Part shown: piece after piece, positions 38,987 through 48,375 of the stretch | How positions within the stretch are numbered: position 1 is the stretch's first letter | Layout: every line of letters begins with the position of its first letter | DNA from: Macondimonas sp045864775 | Lineage (GTDB): Bacteria > Pseudomonadota > Gammaproteobacteria > UBA5335 | Assembly: GCA_045864775.1 (NCBI GenBank) | Contig: BTVR01000002.1 | Span: 1,149,603-1,213,602 of the forward strand | DNA length: 64,000 nucleotides | Reading direction: 5' to 3' | Position numbers and translations under genes: made by a program | Notes under the pieces: model-generated | What the model was told of the DNA's origin: nothing | Databases searched by the model: none | Seen by the model: the letters and a program-made list of their open reading frames with translations, nothing else

Positions 38987-39208
38987 GCAGATTCCCTCTT
39001 GCGGCCCGACGCGCCGCGCGCTGCGCGACATGGGCGTCCATGACCATGGTATTACGGCTCGGCCAAGCATGCGGAACGTCGCCCGGACGCGCAACGCGCG
39101 ATGCGACGGCCGCGGCACGACGGTCATGCCGCGCGCTTGCCTTCCTGCACCGTGTCGGCCGATGATCGGTACAGCCCGGCAACGTCCTTCCGCCGCTCCC
39201 CGGATACC

Positions 39209-39781
39209 ATGCACAAGGCGCGACTCGAAACCTTCAGCGACGGCGTGGTGGCCATCCTCATCACCATCATGGTCCTCGAACTGCGGGTCCCACACGGCGC
39301 CGATCTGGCGCTCCTCACCGCACTGGCGCCCGTTTTCGCCAGTTATGTGCTGAGCTTTTTGTACATCGCCATCTACTGGAACAACCATCACCACCTGTTC
39401 CATTTCGTCGAGCATGTCCACGGCCGGACGCTGTGGGCCAACCTCCACTGGCTGTTCTGGATGTCCCTGATGCCTTTTGCAACGGCCTGGATGGGCGAGA
39501 ACGGTTTCGCGCGGCTCCCGGTGGCGATGTATGGGGTCATCCTGCTGGCGACCGCCTGCGCCTATCGGTTGCTGACCGCGACGCTGGTGGCCGAGCATGG
39601 TCGCTCTTCCCGCCTTGCGGCGGCCATTGGCAGCGACCGCAAGACCGCGTGGTCCATGGGCGTGTATGCGATGGCCATCGTCGTGGCCGCATGGATACCC
39701 TGGCTCGCCTGTGCGCTGTATGCGGCGGTCGCCGCCCTGTGGTTCATCCCGGATCGGCGCATCGAGCGCAGCGCCGCCTGA
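39209..39781 (+). CDS. TMEM175-family (DUF1211) membrane protein, putative potassium channel
   Basis: A 190-aa protein with about five to six hydrophobic segments. The N-terminal RLETFSDGVVAILITIMVLEL matches the F-S-D signature of TMEM175 channels. It is followed by SFLYIAIYWNNHHHLFHFVEHVHG, where conserved Asn/His line the family. Bacterial members are potassium-permeable tetramers with one repeat. I chose the ATG at 39209 so that the signature is near the N-terminus. It lies 20 bp before the pirin gene. Confidence 0.85.
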   Translation: MHKARLETFSDGVVAILITIMVLELRVPHGADLALLTALAPVFASYVLSFLYIAIYWNNHHHLFHFVEHVHGRTLWANLHWLFWMSLMPFATAWMGENGFARLPVAMYGVILLATACAYRLLTATLVAEHGRSSRLAAAIGSDRKTAWSMGVYAMAIVVAAWIPWLACALYAAVAALWFIPDRRIERSAA

Positions 39782-39800
39782 CCGACAGCGAGGAGCCGTC

Positions 39801-40697
39801 GTGAGCATCGAACACGTCATCGTCAAACAGCCCCATGACCTGGGTGGCGGCTTCGAGGTGGGGCGCGTCCTGCCCGCGCGAGCGCGGCGCATGGTGGGGC
39901 CCTTCATCTTTTTCGACCACATGGGTCCGGTCGCGCTGGCCGCGGGCATCCCGCGCGATCTGGACGTGCGACCGCACCCGCACATCGGCCTGTCGACGGT
40001 CACCTATCTGTTCGAGGGTGCGCTCACCCATCGCGACAGCCTGGGCTTCCAGCAGGAAATCCGGCCCGGCGAGGTGAACTGGATGGTCGCCGGCCGCGGC
40101 ATCACGCACAGCGAACGCTTCGAATACGCCCGGGCCCACGGCGCCCGCATGCACGGTATCCAGGCCTGGGTCGCCCTGCCGACGAGCGACGAAGAGACCG
40201 ATTCGGCGTTTTTCCATCATCCGGCCGACGACATGCCGAGCTGGACGGAACCCGGCGTGCAGGGGCGGCTGATCGCCGGCGCGGCGGAAGGCATGACGGC
40301 TCCGGTCCGGACACATTCGCCGCTCTTCTACATGCATCTGGAGATGGCCGCGCAGGCGCGGCGCAGCGTGCCGGCGGAACATGAGGAACGGGCGATCTAC
40401 GTCGCGCACGGCGCAGTGGACGTGGCCGGTCAGCGCCTGGCGGCCGGCTCGATGGCCGTGCTGACGCCGGGACGCGTCGTCGACATCGTCGCCGCCGGCC
40501 CCGCCGGCCTCATGGTGCTGGGCGGCGCGCCCATCGGCGAGCGCTTCCTGTTCTGGAATTTCGTCTCCTCCTCCCGGGAGCGGATCGAGCAGGCCAAGGA
40601 AGACTGGCGCCTGCAACGCATGAAGCTGCCGGATGGCGACAGCGCGGAGTTCACACCCTTGCCGGAACGCCCGGCGCCGCCCGACCCCGTCTCATGA
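39801..40697 (+). CDS. Pirin family protein
   Basis: A 298-aa bicupin with the metal-binding residues of the N-terminal cupin: H59 and H61 in RPHPHIGL, H103 and E105 in GITHSERFE. Bacterial pirins include quercetin 2,3-dioxygenase-like enzymes and regulators; which applies here is not evident. The start is GTG at 39801 with GAGGAG upstream. Its stop overlaps the following dehydrogenase start (ATGA), so the two are translationally coupled. Confidence 0.9.
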   Translation: MSIEHVIVKQPHDLGGGFEVGRVLPARARRMVGPFIFFDHMGPVALAAGIPRDLDVRPHPHIGLSTVTYLFEGALTHRDSLGFQQEIRPGEVNWMVAGRGITHSERFEYARAHGARMHGIQAWVALPTSDEETDSAFFHHPADDMPSWTEPGVQGRLIAGAAEGMTAPVRTHSPLFYMHLEMAAQARRSVPAEHEERAIYVAHGAVDVAGQRLAAGSMAVLTPGRVVDIVAAGPAGLMVLGGAPIGERFLFWNFVSSSRERIEQAKEDWRLQRMKLPDGDSAEFTPLPERPAPPDPVS

Positions 40698-41647
40698 AGG
40701 CGGCGGTGCTCGGCGCCCTCGGCGCGCCGCCGGCCTGCGGCGCGTTCCGCGCGCCCGAGCTGCAAGCCGGGGAGTGCCGGGTGTGGGTGACGGCGGCCGC
40801 CATCAAGCACCTCGAGCGCGCCATCGCCGCCGGAACCCACTACGCCAGTCCCGACCAGCTGCCCATCGTCCCCGGGCTCGACGGGGTGGGGCGGCTGGAC
40901 GACGGATCGCGCGTGTACTTCGTGGTGCAGCGCCGGCCCTTCGGCGCCATGGCGGCACAAGCCCCGGCGGCCTGGACGGTGCCCGTGCCCGATGCGCTGG
41001 ACGACGCCACGGCCGCCGCGGTCGTCAATCCGGCCTTGGCGGCCTGGTTGCCGCTCCACGAGCGGGCGCGGCTCGTGCCGGGCGAAACCGTTCTGGTGCT
41101 CGGCGCGAGCGGCACGGCGGGGCAAATGGCGGTCACCCTGGCGCGGCAACTCGGGGCCCGCCGCGTGGTGGCGTGCGGGCGGCGCATGGCGGTGCTCGAG
41201 CGCCTCGCTGCCGATGCGATCATCGATCTGGACCTGCCCGACGCAGAGCTCTTGCGAGCCTTTGCCGCGGAGGCCCGCCGAGGACTCGGCGTCATCGTCG
41301 ATTACCTCTGGGGACGGCCTGCCGAGTTGCTGATCGGGCAGCTCGCCCGGTCGGATCTGTCGCCGGCGCCGGATGGGCGCGCCATCCGCTTCGTCTGCGT
41401 CGGTGCCATGGCCGGACCCGCCGTGCAGCTGGCCTCCGGCGTTCTGCGGGGCTCCCGGCTGGAGATCACGGGCAGCGGCACCGGCAACTTCCCGGACGCC
41501 GCCGCCATGGCCGCCGCGACGGCGCGCGTCTTCGATCTGGCGCTCGCCGGTCACTTGCCCATCCGGGTCCAGACAGCGCCGCTCGAGGATGTGGCCCGCG
41601 TATGGGACCTGGATACTCCCGGACTGCGCTGGGTTCTCACGCCCTGA
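40694..41647 (+). CDS. Medium-chain dehydrogenase/quinone oxidoreductase-like protein
   Basis: A 317-aa member of the medium-chain dehydrogenase/reductase superfamily. It has a GroES-like N-terminal part (VTAAAIKHLERAIAAG, VPGLDGVGRLDDG) and a Rossmann cofactor site (VLVLGASGTAGQMAV, near residue 135). Typical catalytic zinc cysteines are absent, favouring a quinone oxidoreductase/NADPH type. Coupled to pirin by a 4-base overlap. Converges with the alkyltransferase gene 21 bp away. The substrate is unknown. Confidence 0.82.
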   Translation: MKAAVLGALGAPPACGAFRAPELQAGECRVWVTAAAIKHLERAIAAGTHYASPDQLPIVPGLDGVGRLDDGSRVYFVVQRRPFGAMAAQAPAAWTVPVPDALDDATAAAVVNPALAAWLPLHERARLVPGETVLVLGASGTAGQMAVTLARQLGARRVVACGRRMAVLERLAADAIIDLDLPDAELLRAFAAEARRGLGVIVDYLWGRPAELLIGQLARSDLSPAPDGRAIRFVCVGAMAGPAVQLASGVLRGSRLEITGSGTGNFPDAAAMAAATARVFDLALAGHLPIRVQTAPLEDVARVWDLDTPGLRWVLTP

Positions 41648-41668
41648 GCGGCTGTGTCGGCGCGGGGT

Positions 41669-42526
41669 TCAGCCGTGGCGACGCGCCTGCTCCCAGCCCA
41701 GCAGGGCCGCCTTGCGGGTCGGGTTCCAGCGGTATGCGCCGATCTCCCCGCTCTCGCGGATGACCCGGTGGCAGGGGATGATGAGCGCGATCTCGTTGGT
41801 GGCCATGGCGCTGCCCACGGCGCGGGCGGCGCGCGGGGCGCCGGCGCGGGCGGCGAGGCCGGCATAGGAGCAGACCGTGCCCGCCGGAATTTGCAGCAAG
41901 GCTTCCCACACCTTGATGCGGAACGGCGAGCCGCGCAGCAAGAGGTGCAGCGGCGCCCCGTCCCGCACCTCGCCGAACAGCCGCTCGGCCAGGGCCGATG
42001 CCACCTCCGGCCGCGGGTGCAGCGCCGCCTGCGGCCAGCGCTGGTGCAGGCGACTCGCAGCGGTCGACGCCTCGGATGCCGCATCGAGGAAGGACAGATG
42101 GCAGATGCCGCGGGCCGTGCTGCCGACCGCCATCCAGCCCAGCGGTGTCGCCGCGACGCCCCAGTCGATCGCGACACCCGCGCCGCCTTGCCTGATCTCG
42201 CCCGGCGTCATGGCCTCCCAGGTGACCAACAGATCGTGCAGCCGGCCAGCGCCGGAGAGACCGCTTTCGAGCGCGGCTGCCTCGACGCTGCGCGACTCGG
42301 CGAGCAGCGTGAGCGCGTGCCCCTTGGTGAGGAATTGCAGGAAGCGCGTCGGCGACACCCCGGCCCAGTCGGTGAACAGGCGCTGAAAATGCGCCTCGCT
42401 GTAACCCACATGCCGCGCCACCTCGGCCAGCCGCGGCTGCGCAGTGGCGTGCGCGCGGATGAAGGCGATGGCTTGCGCGACGGTGTCATAGGCCGAGCGC
42501 AGCGGCGCGGCGCCCAGCGCGCTCAT
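41669..42526 (-). CDS. Helix-turn-helix/methylated-DNA-protein-cysteine methyltransferase fusion
   Basis: A 285-aa Ada-like protein without the N-terminal phosphotriester-repair zinc domain. Residues about 12-110 are an AraC-type HTH (LAEVARHVGYSEAHFQRLFTDWAGVSP). Residues about 115-285 form the O6-alkylguanine transferase domain, with acceptor Cys in ALIIPCHRVIRESG (C252) and the N-terminal helix of FRIKVWEALLQIPAG. The ATG at 42526 overlaps the transporter stop. Repairs O6-alkylguanine; the HTH may bind damaged DNA or regulate expression. The open frame continues upstream over the EamA gene as an artefact. Confidence 0.92.
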   Translation of the reverse strand: MSALGAAPLRSAYDTVAQAIAFIRAHATAQPRLAEVARHVGYSEAHFQRLFTDWAGVSPTRFLQFLTKGHALTLLAESRSVEAAALESGLSGAGRLHDLLVTWEAMTPGEIRQGGAGVAIDWGVAATPLGWMAVGSTARGICHLSFLDAASEASTAASRLHQRWPQAALHPRPEVASALAERLFGEVRDGAPLHLLLRGSPFRIKVWEALLQIPAGTVCSYAGLAARAGAPRAARAVGSAMATNEIALIIPCHRVIRESGEIGAYRWNPTRKAALLGWEQARRHG

Positions 42527-43419
42527 GGCGCCGCTCCGGTCACGGCAGCGCGCTGCAGGCCGATGCGGGTGTTGGTCAGGCCGATGCCCGCCAGCACGCA
42601 GGCGCCGCCCAGCAGCAGCGTCCAGCCCACCGGTTCGCCCAAGAACACGGCGCCCCACAACACGCCGAAGACGGGGATGAGAAAGGTGACCGTCAGCGTC
42701 CGCGTGGGACCGATCCGCCCGATCAGCTGGAAATACAGCAGATAGGCGACGCCCGTGCAGACCACGCCCAAGGCCAGCAGCGCCAGCCACGCCGAGCCAT
42801 TCGCCACCTGCCCGGTCGCGGGCTCGAACGCCGCCACCGGCAGGATCAGCAAGGTCGCGGCCCACATGCTGCCGTGGGCATTGTCGATGGGATCGGCGAT
42901 CGCCGCCGTCCGCTGCGCGTAGAGGCTGGCGCAGGCATAGAAAACGGGCGCCACCAGGGCGGCCGCCAGCGCCGGGCCGGCTCCCGCACCGGCGAGCGCC
43001 AGATTGTCCCAGGCCAGCACGGCAACACCCCCGAGGCCGAGTGCGAGGCCCGTCAGGGTGCGCCCCGTCAGCGGTGAGCCGCGCCACCAGGCGCCCAGCC
43101 CGGCCGCATAGATCGGGGCCAGCGCGTTCAGGATCGACATGAACGAGGCGTTGAGCTGCCGGCCGGCATAGGCAAACAGCAGAAAGGGCAGCGCGGAATT
43201 GAGCGCGCCCAGAATCAGGAAGTGGCGCCACGCGCTGAGCGGCGGCAGACGACGCCGCAAGCCGAGCGCCACGAACAGCAGGAACACGGCCGCGAGCGCC
43301 AGCCGCCCGGCGGTGAGATGGGCCGGACCGAACACCGGCGCGCCGATGCGCCGGCACAGGAAGGCGCCGCCCCACACCGCGGCCAGCACGACGAGCCGAA
43401 TGGCATCCGCGACGCCCAC
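42523..43419 (-). CDS. EamA/DMT-family transporter
   Basis: A 298-aa integral membrane protein with ten hydrophobic segments in two repeats (LVVLAAVWGGAFLCRRIG at the start; GVLWGAVFLGEPVGWTLLLGG near the end), the usual EamA design. It probably exports or imports a small metabolite; the substrate is unknown. The start is GTG at 43419, with GGGGAG 6 bases upstream; the open frame extends to 43440. Its stop overlaps the alkyltransferase start by four bases. Confidence 0.9.
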   Translation of the reverse strand: MGVADAIRLVVLAAVWGGAFLCRRIGAPVFGPAHLTAGRLALAAVFLLFVALGLRRRLPPLSAWRHFLILGALNSALPFLLFAYAGRQLNASFMSILNALAPIYAAGLGAWWRGSPLTGRTLTGLALGLGGVAVLAWDNLALAGAGAGPALAAALVAPVFYACASLYAQRTAAIADPIDNAHGSMWAATLLILPVAAFEPATGQVANGSAWLALLALGVVCTGVAYLLYFQLIGRIGPTRTLTVTFLIPVFGVLWGAVFLGEPVGWTLLLGGACVLAGIGLTNTRIGLQRAAVTGAAP

Positions 43420-43528
43420 ATCATTCTCCCCAAGGAACACAGGTTACAGGGTAATGGCGCGCCGCTTGGCCAACCACCCGATTCCTGCGGCGCGGCACCC
43501 TTTCCAGTCCGAGAACGGCGCGACCGCC

Positions 43529-44317
43529 TTACTCGCTGGCCTCGCTGGCATAGGCATGCAGCGCCAGCGTGCCGAAGAGCCAGTTGCGATGCCGCGGGGT
43601 CATGCCCTGCGCGCCCGCAGCGCCGAGCGCCACGAGAAAGGGCAGGTAATGCTCGAGGCTCGGGTGCGCCCGGCGACCGTGCGGCAGATCCCAGGGCCGG
43701 CACAGCGCATCGACGTCCTGTCCCTGCAGCGCCTGCTCGAGGGTCGCCATGAACGCGCTCGCCCACGTCGCGGCCTGGCCTTCACCGGCATGCCAGTCGA
43801 TCTCGCGCAGGTTGTGGGTGATGCCGCCGCTGCCGACGATCAGCACACCCGCCGCACGCAGCGGCGCCAGCGCCTCGCCCAACCGCAAGTGCCATGCCGG
43901 ATCCTCGCGGGCGGACAGCGAGAGCTGGAACACGGGGCAGGGCGGCCCCTCCGGCCACATGAACTTGAAGGGCACCCACAGGCCATGATCGAACGGCCGC
44001 TCGACGGCCGCGACCGGCACGCCGCGAGTCGCCAGTTCCTTACCGAGCCAGGTGCCGATCGCTGCATCGCCACGCGTCTGCCAGGTCTGCGCGTACAAGG
44101 CGTCGGGGAAACCGTAAAAGTCGTGCTGGATGGCCGGCTGCTTGACTGCGCCGGACAGGGCCGGAGCCGCCGCTTCCCAATGCGCCGAGATGCACAGCAC
44201 CGCCCGCAGGTCGGCGGGCAGGGCGGTGCCCAGCGCTGACCAGAATGCCGTGGTGCGATTGGGCTCGGTAAGAAACGTCGGCGCACCATGGGACAGGAAC
44301 CAGACCGGCAGGCGCAT
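43529..44317 (-). CDS. 4,5-DOPA dioxygenase extradiol-like (LigB superfamily) protein
   Basis: A 262-aa class III extradiol dioxygenase homologue. Metal-binding histidines are in LSHGAPTF (H10), ISAHWEA (H47) and GGITHNLREI, with the active-site His in RPFDHGLWVP. Bacterial YgiD-like members cleave DOPA-type catechols. I prefer the ATG at 44317, five bases after GAGGAG; a GTG at 44323 is also in frame. A short inverted repeat (CAGAC-AAC-GTCTG, 44328-44340) lies upstream and might be an operator. Confidence 0.9.
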   Translation of the reverse strand: MRLPVWFLSHGAPTFLTEPNRTTAFWSALGTALPADLRAVLCISAHWEAAAPALSGAVKQPAIQHDFYGFPDALYAQTWQTRGDAAIGTWLGKELATRGVPVAAVERPFDHGLWVPFKFMWPEGPPCPVFQLSLSAREDPAWHLRLGEALAPLRAAGVLIVGSGGITHNLREIDWHAGEGQAATWASAFMATLEQALQGQDVDALCRPWDLPHGRRAHPSLEHYLPFLVALGAAGAQGMTPRHRNWLFGTLALHAYASEASE

Positions 44318-44382
44318 GATCACTCCTCAGACAACGTCTGTTACCGGCGATGCGGCGCGCCAGGCGACATTCTGCGGCGGGA

Positions 44383-45666
44383 TCAACGCCCCTGCAGCGC
44401 ACGCACCCCGCGCCATTCGTTGCCCAGATAACCCATCATGCCACGCAGCGGGCCCATGGCCGGATCGGGCGACTGCCCGCGGCCGATGCGCAGCAGCTGC
44501 ACACAGTACCAGCCCTGCGCATACATGTGGTTGAAATTGCGGATGCGATCGATGGAGCTGGCCGGACCCAGGATGCCGGGCCCGATATGCAGGCGGTCCT
44601 CGTAGCGTGGCGCCTCGATGCAATGGCCCGCAAGCAGTTGTTGCGGCAGATCGGTCTGCACGCACATCGGCCGGCCCAGCCCGACCACATCCAGCGCATC
44701 CTCGCCCAGTGCCCGGTTCATGCCGGCCAAGGAGCGGAAACCGCCCGTCACCATGAGCGGAATCCGGCACACCCCGCGCAGCCGCTCGGCGTAGTCGAGG
44801 AAATAGGCCTCGCGCTCGCGCGTGCTCTCGGCCTTGGCCGGCGCCCGGTCACCCTCCGCGCCGGTGCCGAAAAAGGACAGTTGCTCGTAGGTGCCGCCCG
44901 AGATCTCGAGCAGGTCGACCCCGGCCGTCTGCAGCCATTGCGCCACCTGCTGGGAATCCTCGTCGCTGAAGCCGCCTTTCTGGAAGTCGGCCGAGTTGAG
45001 CTTGACGCAGATCGGGAAGGCCGGACCCACGCGCGTGCGGATCTCGCGCACCAAGGTCAGCAGCAGGCGGGCGCGATTCTCGAGCGTGCCGCCCCATTGA
45101 TCGGTGCGCAGGTTGGCCTTGGGCGAGAGGAATTCGCTGAGCAGATAGCCGTGGGCGGCGTGCAGCTGGACGCCCGTGAAGCCGGTCTGCTGGGCCACCG
45201 TGGCGGCACGGACGAAACGCTCGATGACGTCCTCGATCTCCGCCTCGGTCAGGGCGCGTGGCTTGCCGAAGGCGCCGCCGGGCAGCTTGACCGGCACGGC
45301 GGAGGGGCCCACCGGCTCGGCGTTGAGGTAGCGGATGGTCTGGCGCCCCGCATGGCTGAGCTGCATCCAGAGCGCGTTACCGCCCACGGTGCCGGCGCGG
45401 GCCAAGGCCGCGAGCGCCTCCTCGCCGCCGTTGTTGTCAATGGCGATGTTGCCGGGTCGTTCCAGATAGCGCCGGTCTACCTGCACATTGCCTGTGATGA
45501 TGAGTCCCGCACCGCCTTCGGACCACGCCCGATAGAGGCGTTGATGGGCCTCGGTGGCGCGGTTGTGGCCGTCCGACAGGCCCTCGGTGAGCGCCGCCTT
45601 GGCCAGCCGGTTGGGCAGGGTGACCCCGCAGGGCAGTGTGATGGATGAGGCGATGGTCGTCGTCAT
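44383..45666 (-). CDS. NADH:flavin oxidoreductase, Old Yellow Enzyme family
   Basis: A 427-aa FMN-dependent TIM-barrel oxidoreductase. Family motifs: LTLPNRLAKAAL-type start, LWMQLSHAGRQ, GVQLHAAHGYLLSEFLSP followed by RTDQWGG, and GGFRSLAGMNRAL near the C-terminus. The start at 45666 has GAGGGGGAT upstream; the open frame extends 19 codons further. Acts on enones or related substrates; the natural one is unknown. It lies 65 bp upstream of the dioxygenase gene on the same strand and might share its transcript. Confidence 0.92.
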   Translation of the reverse strand: MTTTIASSITLPCGVTLPNRLAKAALTEGLSDGHNRATEAHQRLYRAWSEGGAGLIITGNVQVDRRYLERPGNIAIDNNGGEEALAALARAGTVGGNALWMQLSHAGRQTIRYLNAEPVGPSAVPVKLPGGAFGKPRALTEAEIEDVIERFVRAATVAQQTGFTGVQLHAAHGYLLSEFLSPKANLRTDQWGGTLENRARLLLTLVREIRTRVGPAFPICVKLNSADFQKGGFSDEDSQQVAQWLQTAGVDLLEISGGTYEQLSFFGTGAEGDRAPAKAESTREREAYFLDYAERLRGVCRIPLMVTGGFRSLAGMNRALGEDALDVVGLGRPMCVQTDLPQQLLAGHCIEAPRYEDRLHIGPGILGPASSIDRIRNFNHMYAQGWYCVQLLRIGRGQSPDPAMGPLRGMMGYLGNEWRGVRALQGR

Positions 45667-45726
45667 GGATCCCCCTCGTTGATTGCCGTCGCGGCCCGTC
45701 CTTGTAGCGAACCCCGGCCGCACGAA

Positions 45727-46452
45727 TTATGAAAGCCGGATCATGGGCGATCGCCCGAGCTGCGCCCGCACGTCGATCAGAAACGACGCGCTGAGCTGGA
45801 GCAGCCCGAAGAAAAGCAACGCCTGCACCAGCGCGGCCGGCAGGATGGGCGCAAAACCCGCGGTGAGCAGCGCGGCATGCGTCACCCCGCAGATCGCCCG
45901 GCGCCGGCTGGGCGGCAGGGGCGTGTGCAGCGCAGGCCAGCGATATCCCGCGGCCAGATAACCATAGCGCAGCAACGCGCCCAGCAGGATCCATGCGCCA
46001 ACGCTGCCGATGCGCCACAGGAGCAGGCTGGCCACCCCCACGAACAGGGCGTCCACTTCCAGATCGAATCGCGCGCCGAAGGGCGATGCCGTGCGTTGAC
46101 GCCGTGCCAGCGCGCCGTCCAGTCCATCAGCCAGCAAAAACACGGTCCCCAGCACGACCGATCCCCAACCCGCGGCCGCGGCATTCCAACCCCATGCCAG
46201 CCACAACAGCAGCAGCCAGCCGCGCGCCGCGGTGATGTGATTGGCCCAGCCCCAGCGGTCGTGCGGGGTGTGCTCGGGCAGGCGCCGCCAAATCCAAAGG
46301 GCGGCCAGCGCCATGAGCAGCCCGAAGCGGCCGGCGCCCGCTGCGGCATCGTCCCACGATGCCGCGATGAGCAGACCCAAGCCGAGCGCGCCCGCAAGGC
46401 TCACGAGCACCTCGCGGCGCAGCGCGGCCCATGCAGGTGTCAATCCCGCCAT
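45727..46452 (-). CDS. CDP-alcohol phosphatidyltransferase family protein
   Basis: A 241-aa integral membrane protein of the CDP-alcohol phosphatidyltransferase class. The signature D-x2-D-G-x2-A-R-x8-G-x3-D-x3-D is intact at residues 109-134 (LADGLDGALARR, then GARFDLEVD). Such enzymes transfer a phospho-alcohol from a CDP-activated donor to an acceptor such as inositol, glycerol phosphate or other polar groups. The start at 46452 overlaps the upstream methyltransferase by 13 bases. It is the last gene of a six-gene operon and would place the product in or at the membrane (inference). Confidence 0.88.
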   Translation of the reverse strand: MAGLTPAWAALRREVLVSLAGALGLGLLIAASWDDAAAGAGRFGLLMALAALWIWRRLPEHTPHDRWGWANHITAARGWLLLLWLAWGWNAAAAGWGSVVLGTVFLLADGLDGALARRQRTASPFGARFDLEVDALFVGVASLLLWRIGSVGAWILLGALLRYGYLAAGYRWPALHTPLPPSRRRAICGVTHAALLTAGFAPILPAALVQALLFFGLLQLSASFLIDVRAQLGRSPMIRLS

Positions 46453-47318
46453 GCCAGCAGATCCGTGTAGCCCACGGCGACGCGCAGCGTGCCGCGCGCC
46501 AGTTGCGCGAGCCGCTCGCGCAACCACGGCCCGGCGGCCGCCCGCACGCGCGGCGCCTGCTCGCAGGCCGCCCGCACATAGCCTTCCAACCAGGCCGCCG
46601 TCAGCAGCGCATGGACTGGGCCCAGTGCCCAGCGGCTGGGCGCGCCACGCACCCGATAGCCCGCCTGGCGCAGCGCCAGCGACCAGCCCGGCGCCGCGGC
46701 CCCGCCGAGCGCCGGCCCGAAGCCCTTGTCGCGGCGCATGTGGGCAGCGAAGGCCCGGTCGAGCGCACCATCGAGCGGGTCCGCGGGCGCAAACGCCGCG
46801 CCATCCACCACGTTCAGGCCCAGATACACCGAGCGTATCCCGCTCATCGCCGCCTGCGCCGCGAAGCGCGCCGCCCAGGGCCAGGACACGAGGTCCCCCC
46901 AGGCGCTGGCAGCCACGGCATCGACTCCCTCGAGGTCCGGCACGGCCGCGGCCAGATCGGTGCATTGCCAGTCGAGCGCGCAGCTTACTTGCGGCCCGCG
47001 CAGCGTGGTGGAAACGCCGCCCGCCACGGCCCAGCCGGGCCGTGCGCCGGCCCATTGGTGCAACCGGGTCTCGGCGCGCGTGATCAGACCGGCATCGGCC
47101 TCCAGAGCGCGCCAGTGCGTCGCGCCATGCAGGTGGGGCAGGCATGCGCGCAGCAGGGCGCCCGTCCCCGCGCCCAATTCGACGACGCGGCCGCCGTCCG
47201 GCACGCCGGCGAGCCAGTCGCCGAGCAAGGCCGCGTCGCGCGCATCGGCATCGGCGGGCTCGCGCCAGCGCAGCCAGTCGGCATCGAAACCCGCGCCCGC
47301 GGCCATGGCCTCAGCCAT
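46440..47318 (-). CDS. SAM-dependent methyltransferase-like protein
   Basis: A 292-aa protein with a class I methyltransferase core. Motif I is VVELGAGTGALLRACL (about residues 44-59), with an acidic residue at the end of the next strand (ALEAD). It also contains AVAASAWGDLVSWPW and several helices. Its fold suggests methyl transfer, substrate unknown. Translational overlap with the glycosyltransferase (8 bases) and the phosphatidyltransferase (13 bases) ties it to the putative pteridine/lipid operon. Confidence 0.8.
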   Translation of the reverse strand: MAEAMAAGAGFDADWLRWREPADADARDAALLGDWLAGVPDGGRVVELGAGTGALLRACLPHLHGATHWRALEADAGLITRAETRLHQWAGARPGWAVAGGVSTTLRGPQVSCALDWQCTDLAAAVPDLEGVDAVAASAWGDLVSWPWAARFAAQAAMSGIRSVYLGLNVVDGAAFAPADPLDGALDRAFAAHMRRDKGFGPALGGAAAPGWSLALRQAGYRVRGAPSRWALGPVHALLTAAWLEGYVRAACEQAPRVRAAAGPWLRERLAQLARGTLRVAVGYTDLLAWRD

Positions 47319-48375
47319 GCGCGACCCCCGCGGTGGTCTGGACCATCAGCCGCTGGAACACCGCCGCCGTCTCGTCCCACTGCGGCAGGCGCCGCCGGTG
47401 CCGCCGCGCCTGAGCCGCCCAATGTCGGCGCCGGGCGGCACGCCGTATGGCGTGCATGAGCGCCCGCCGCAAGTAAGGCGGACGTCCCGGCACGCGCAGT
47501 CCTGCGGTGGCCGGAACGGTGCGGGCCATGGCGCCGCCGCGCGTCGTCACCACCGGCACGCCGTGCGCCAGCGCCTCGGCCAAGGCCATGCCGTAGCCCT
47601 CCAGATGCGAGGCAAAGACGAACAGATCCGCCTGCCGGTAGTGCCGGGACAGCGCTGTGGGCGTCACCTCGCCGGTCAAGCGCACCCGACGCCGCCAGCC
47701 GGCCCGGTCACGACGCGCCTGGATGCGGCGCGTCGTTCGGCCGTCGCGCGCCCCGCCCACGCAGGTGAGGCGCCACCCTGGATGCCGCACGCCGCGCAGG
47801 GCCCTGAGCAGGCGCAGATGACCCTTGCGCGGCGTGAGCGTCGCGACGCACAAAAGATTCATCGGGCCGCGCCGGGGCGGCAGCGGGAGGCGCCGCGCCG
47901 GACACGCAGCGCCGGGCCGGGCGACGTGGACCTGGGCCGGCATCACGCCCCGTTCGAGCAGAAGCGCGCGGGTCGCCGGGCTGGTCACCACGACGGCATC
48001 GACCCCACGGAGCGCCGCGCGTTCGGCCGCGTCCAGACGCCGCGCCTGCGCTGATGCCAGACCCGTCTCCAGCGCCAGCGGATGATGCATCAGGGCGATG
48101 ACCGGCCCGCGGCGACCTTCCGCCGCAAGCAGGGGCCCAAACGCCGGCAGGGCCAGGCCGTCGATGATCAGGCCCTCGGCCGAGCCGACGCTGCGGCGCC
48201 AGACTCGCGCCGCCGCGGCCCGTGCCAGCGCGTCGGGGTCCGGATGCCGCCCGGCCAGCGCATGCACGGCGATCGGTACGCCGCGCGCGCGCAGCCCGGC
48301 CACGACCTCGCGGTCGTAGTGGTAGCCGCCGGTCGCCTGCTCCAGCGGTCCCGGCACGGCCCAGTGCCAGTTCAT
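47311..48375 (-). CDS. Family 4-type glycosyltransferase
   Basis: A 354-aa GT-B glycosyltransferase. The N-terminal part begins WAVPGPLEQATGGYHYDREVV, and the C-terminal part has LLCVATLTPRKGHLRLLRAL, HYRQADLFVFASHLEGYGMALAEALAHGVPVV, a typical family 4 donor site with the E-G-x-G-M-A-L-A-E pattern. The ATG at 48375 overlaps the PTPS-like gene by four bases. Cofactor sugar and acceptor are not known. Adjacent RibD-like, PTPS-like and methyltransferase genes suggest it glycosylates a small heterocyclic molecule (inference). Confidence 0.88.
   Translation of the reverse strand: MNWHWAVPGPLEQATGGYHYDREVVAGLRARGVPIAVHALAGRHPDPDALARAAAARVWRRSVGSAEGLIIDGLALPAFGPLLAAEGRRGPVIALMHHPLALETGLASAQARRLDAAERAALRGVDAVVVTSPATRALLLERGVMPAQVHVARPGAACPARRLPLPPRRGPMNLLCVATLTPRKGHLRLLRALRGVRHPGWRLTCVGGARDGRTTRRIQARRDRAGWRRRVRLTGEVTPTALSRHYRQADLFVFASHLEGYGMALAEALAHGVPVVTTRGGAMARTVPATAGLRVPGRPPYLRRALMHAIRRAARRRHWAAQARRHRRRLPQWDETAAVFQRLMVQTTAGVAHG

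Noticed and set aside
38987..40003. Upstream extension of the PLD-like gene to 40003
   Set aside because: It lies opposite the TMEM175-like and pirin genes, and a ribosome site marks the ATG at 38986.
42527..43375. Upstream extension of the alkyltransferase gene
   Set aside because: It is a frame-shifted shadow of the EamA transporter; the coupled ATG at 42526 explains the protein.
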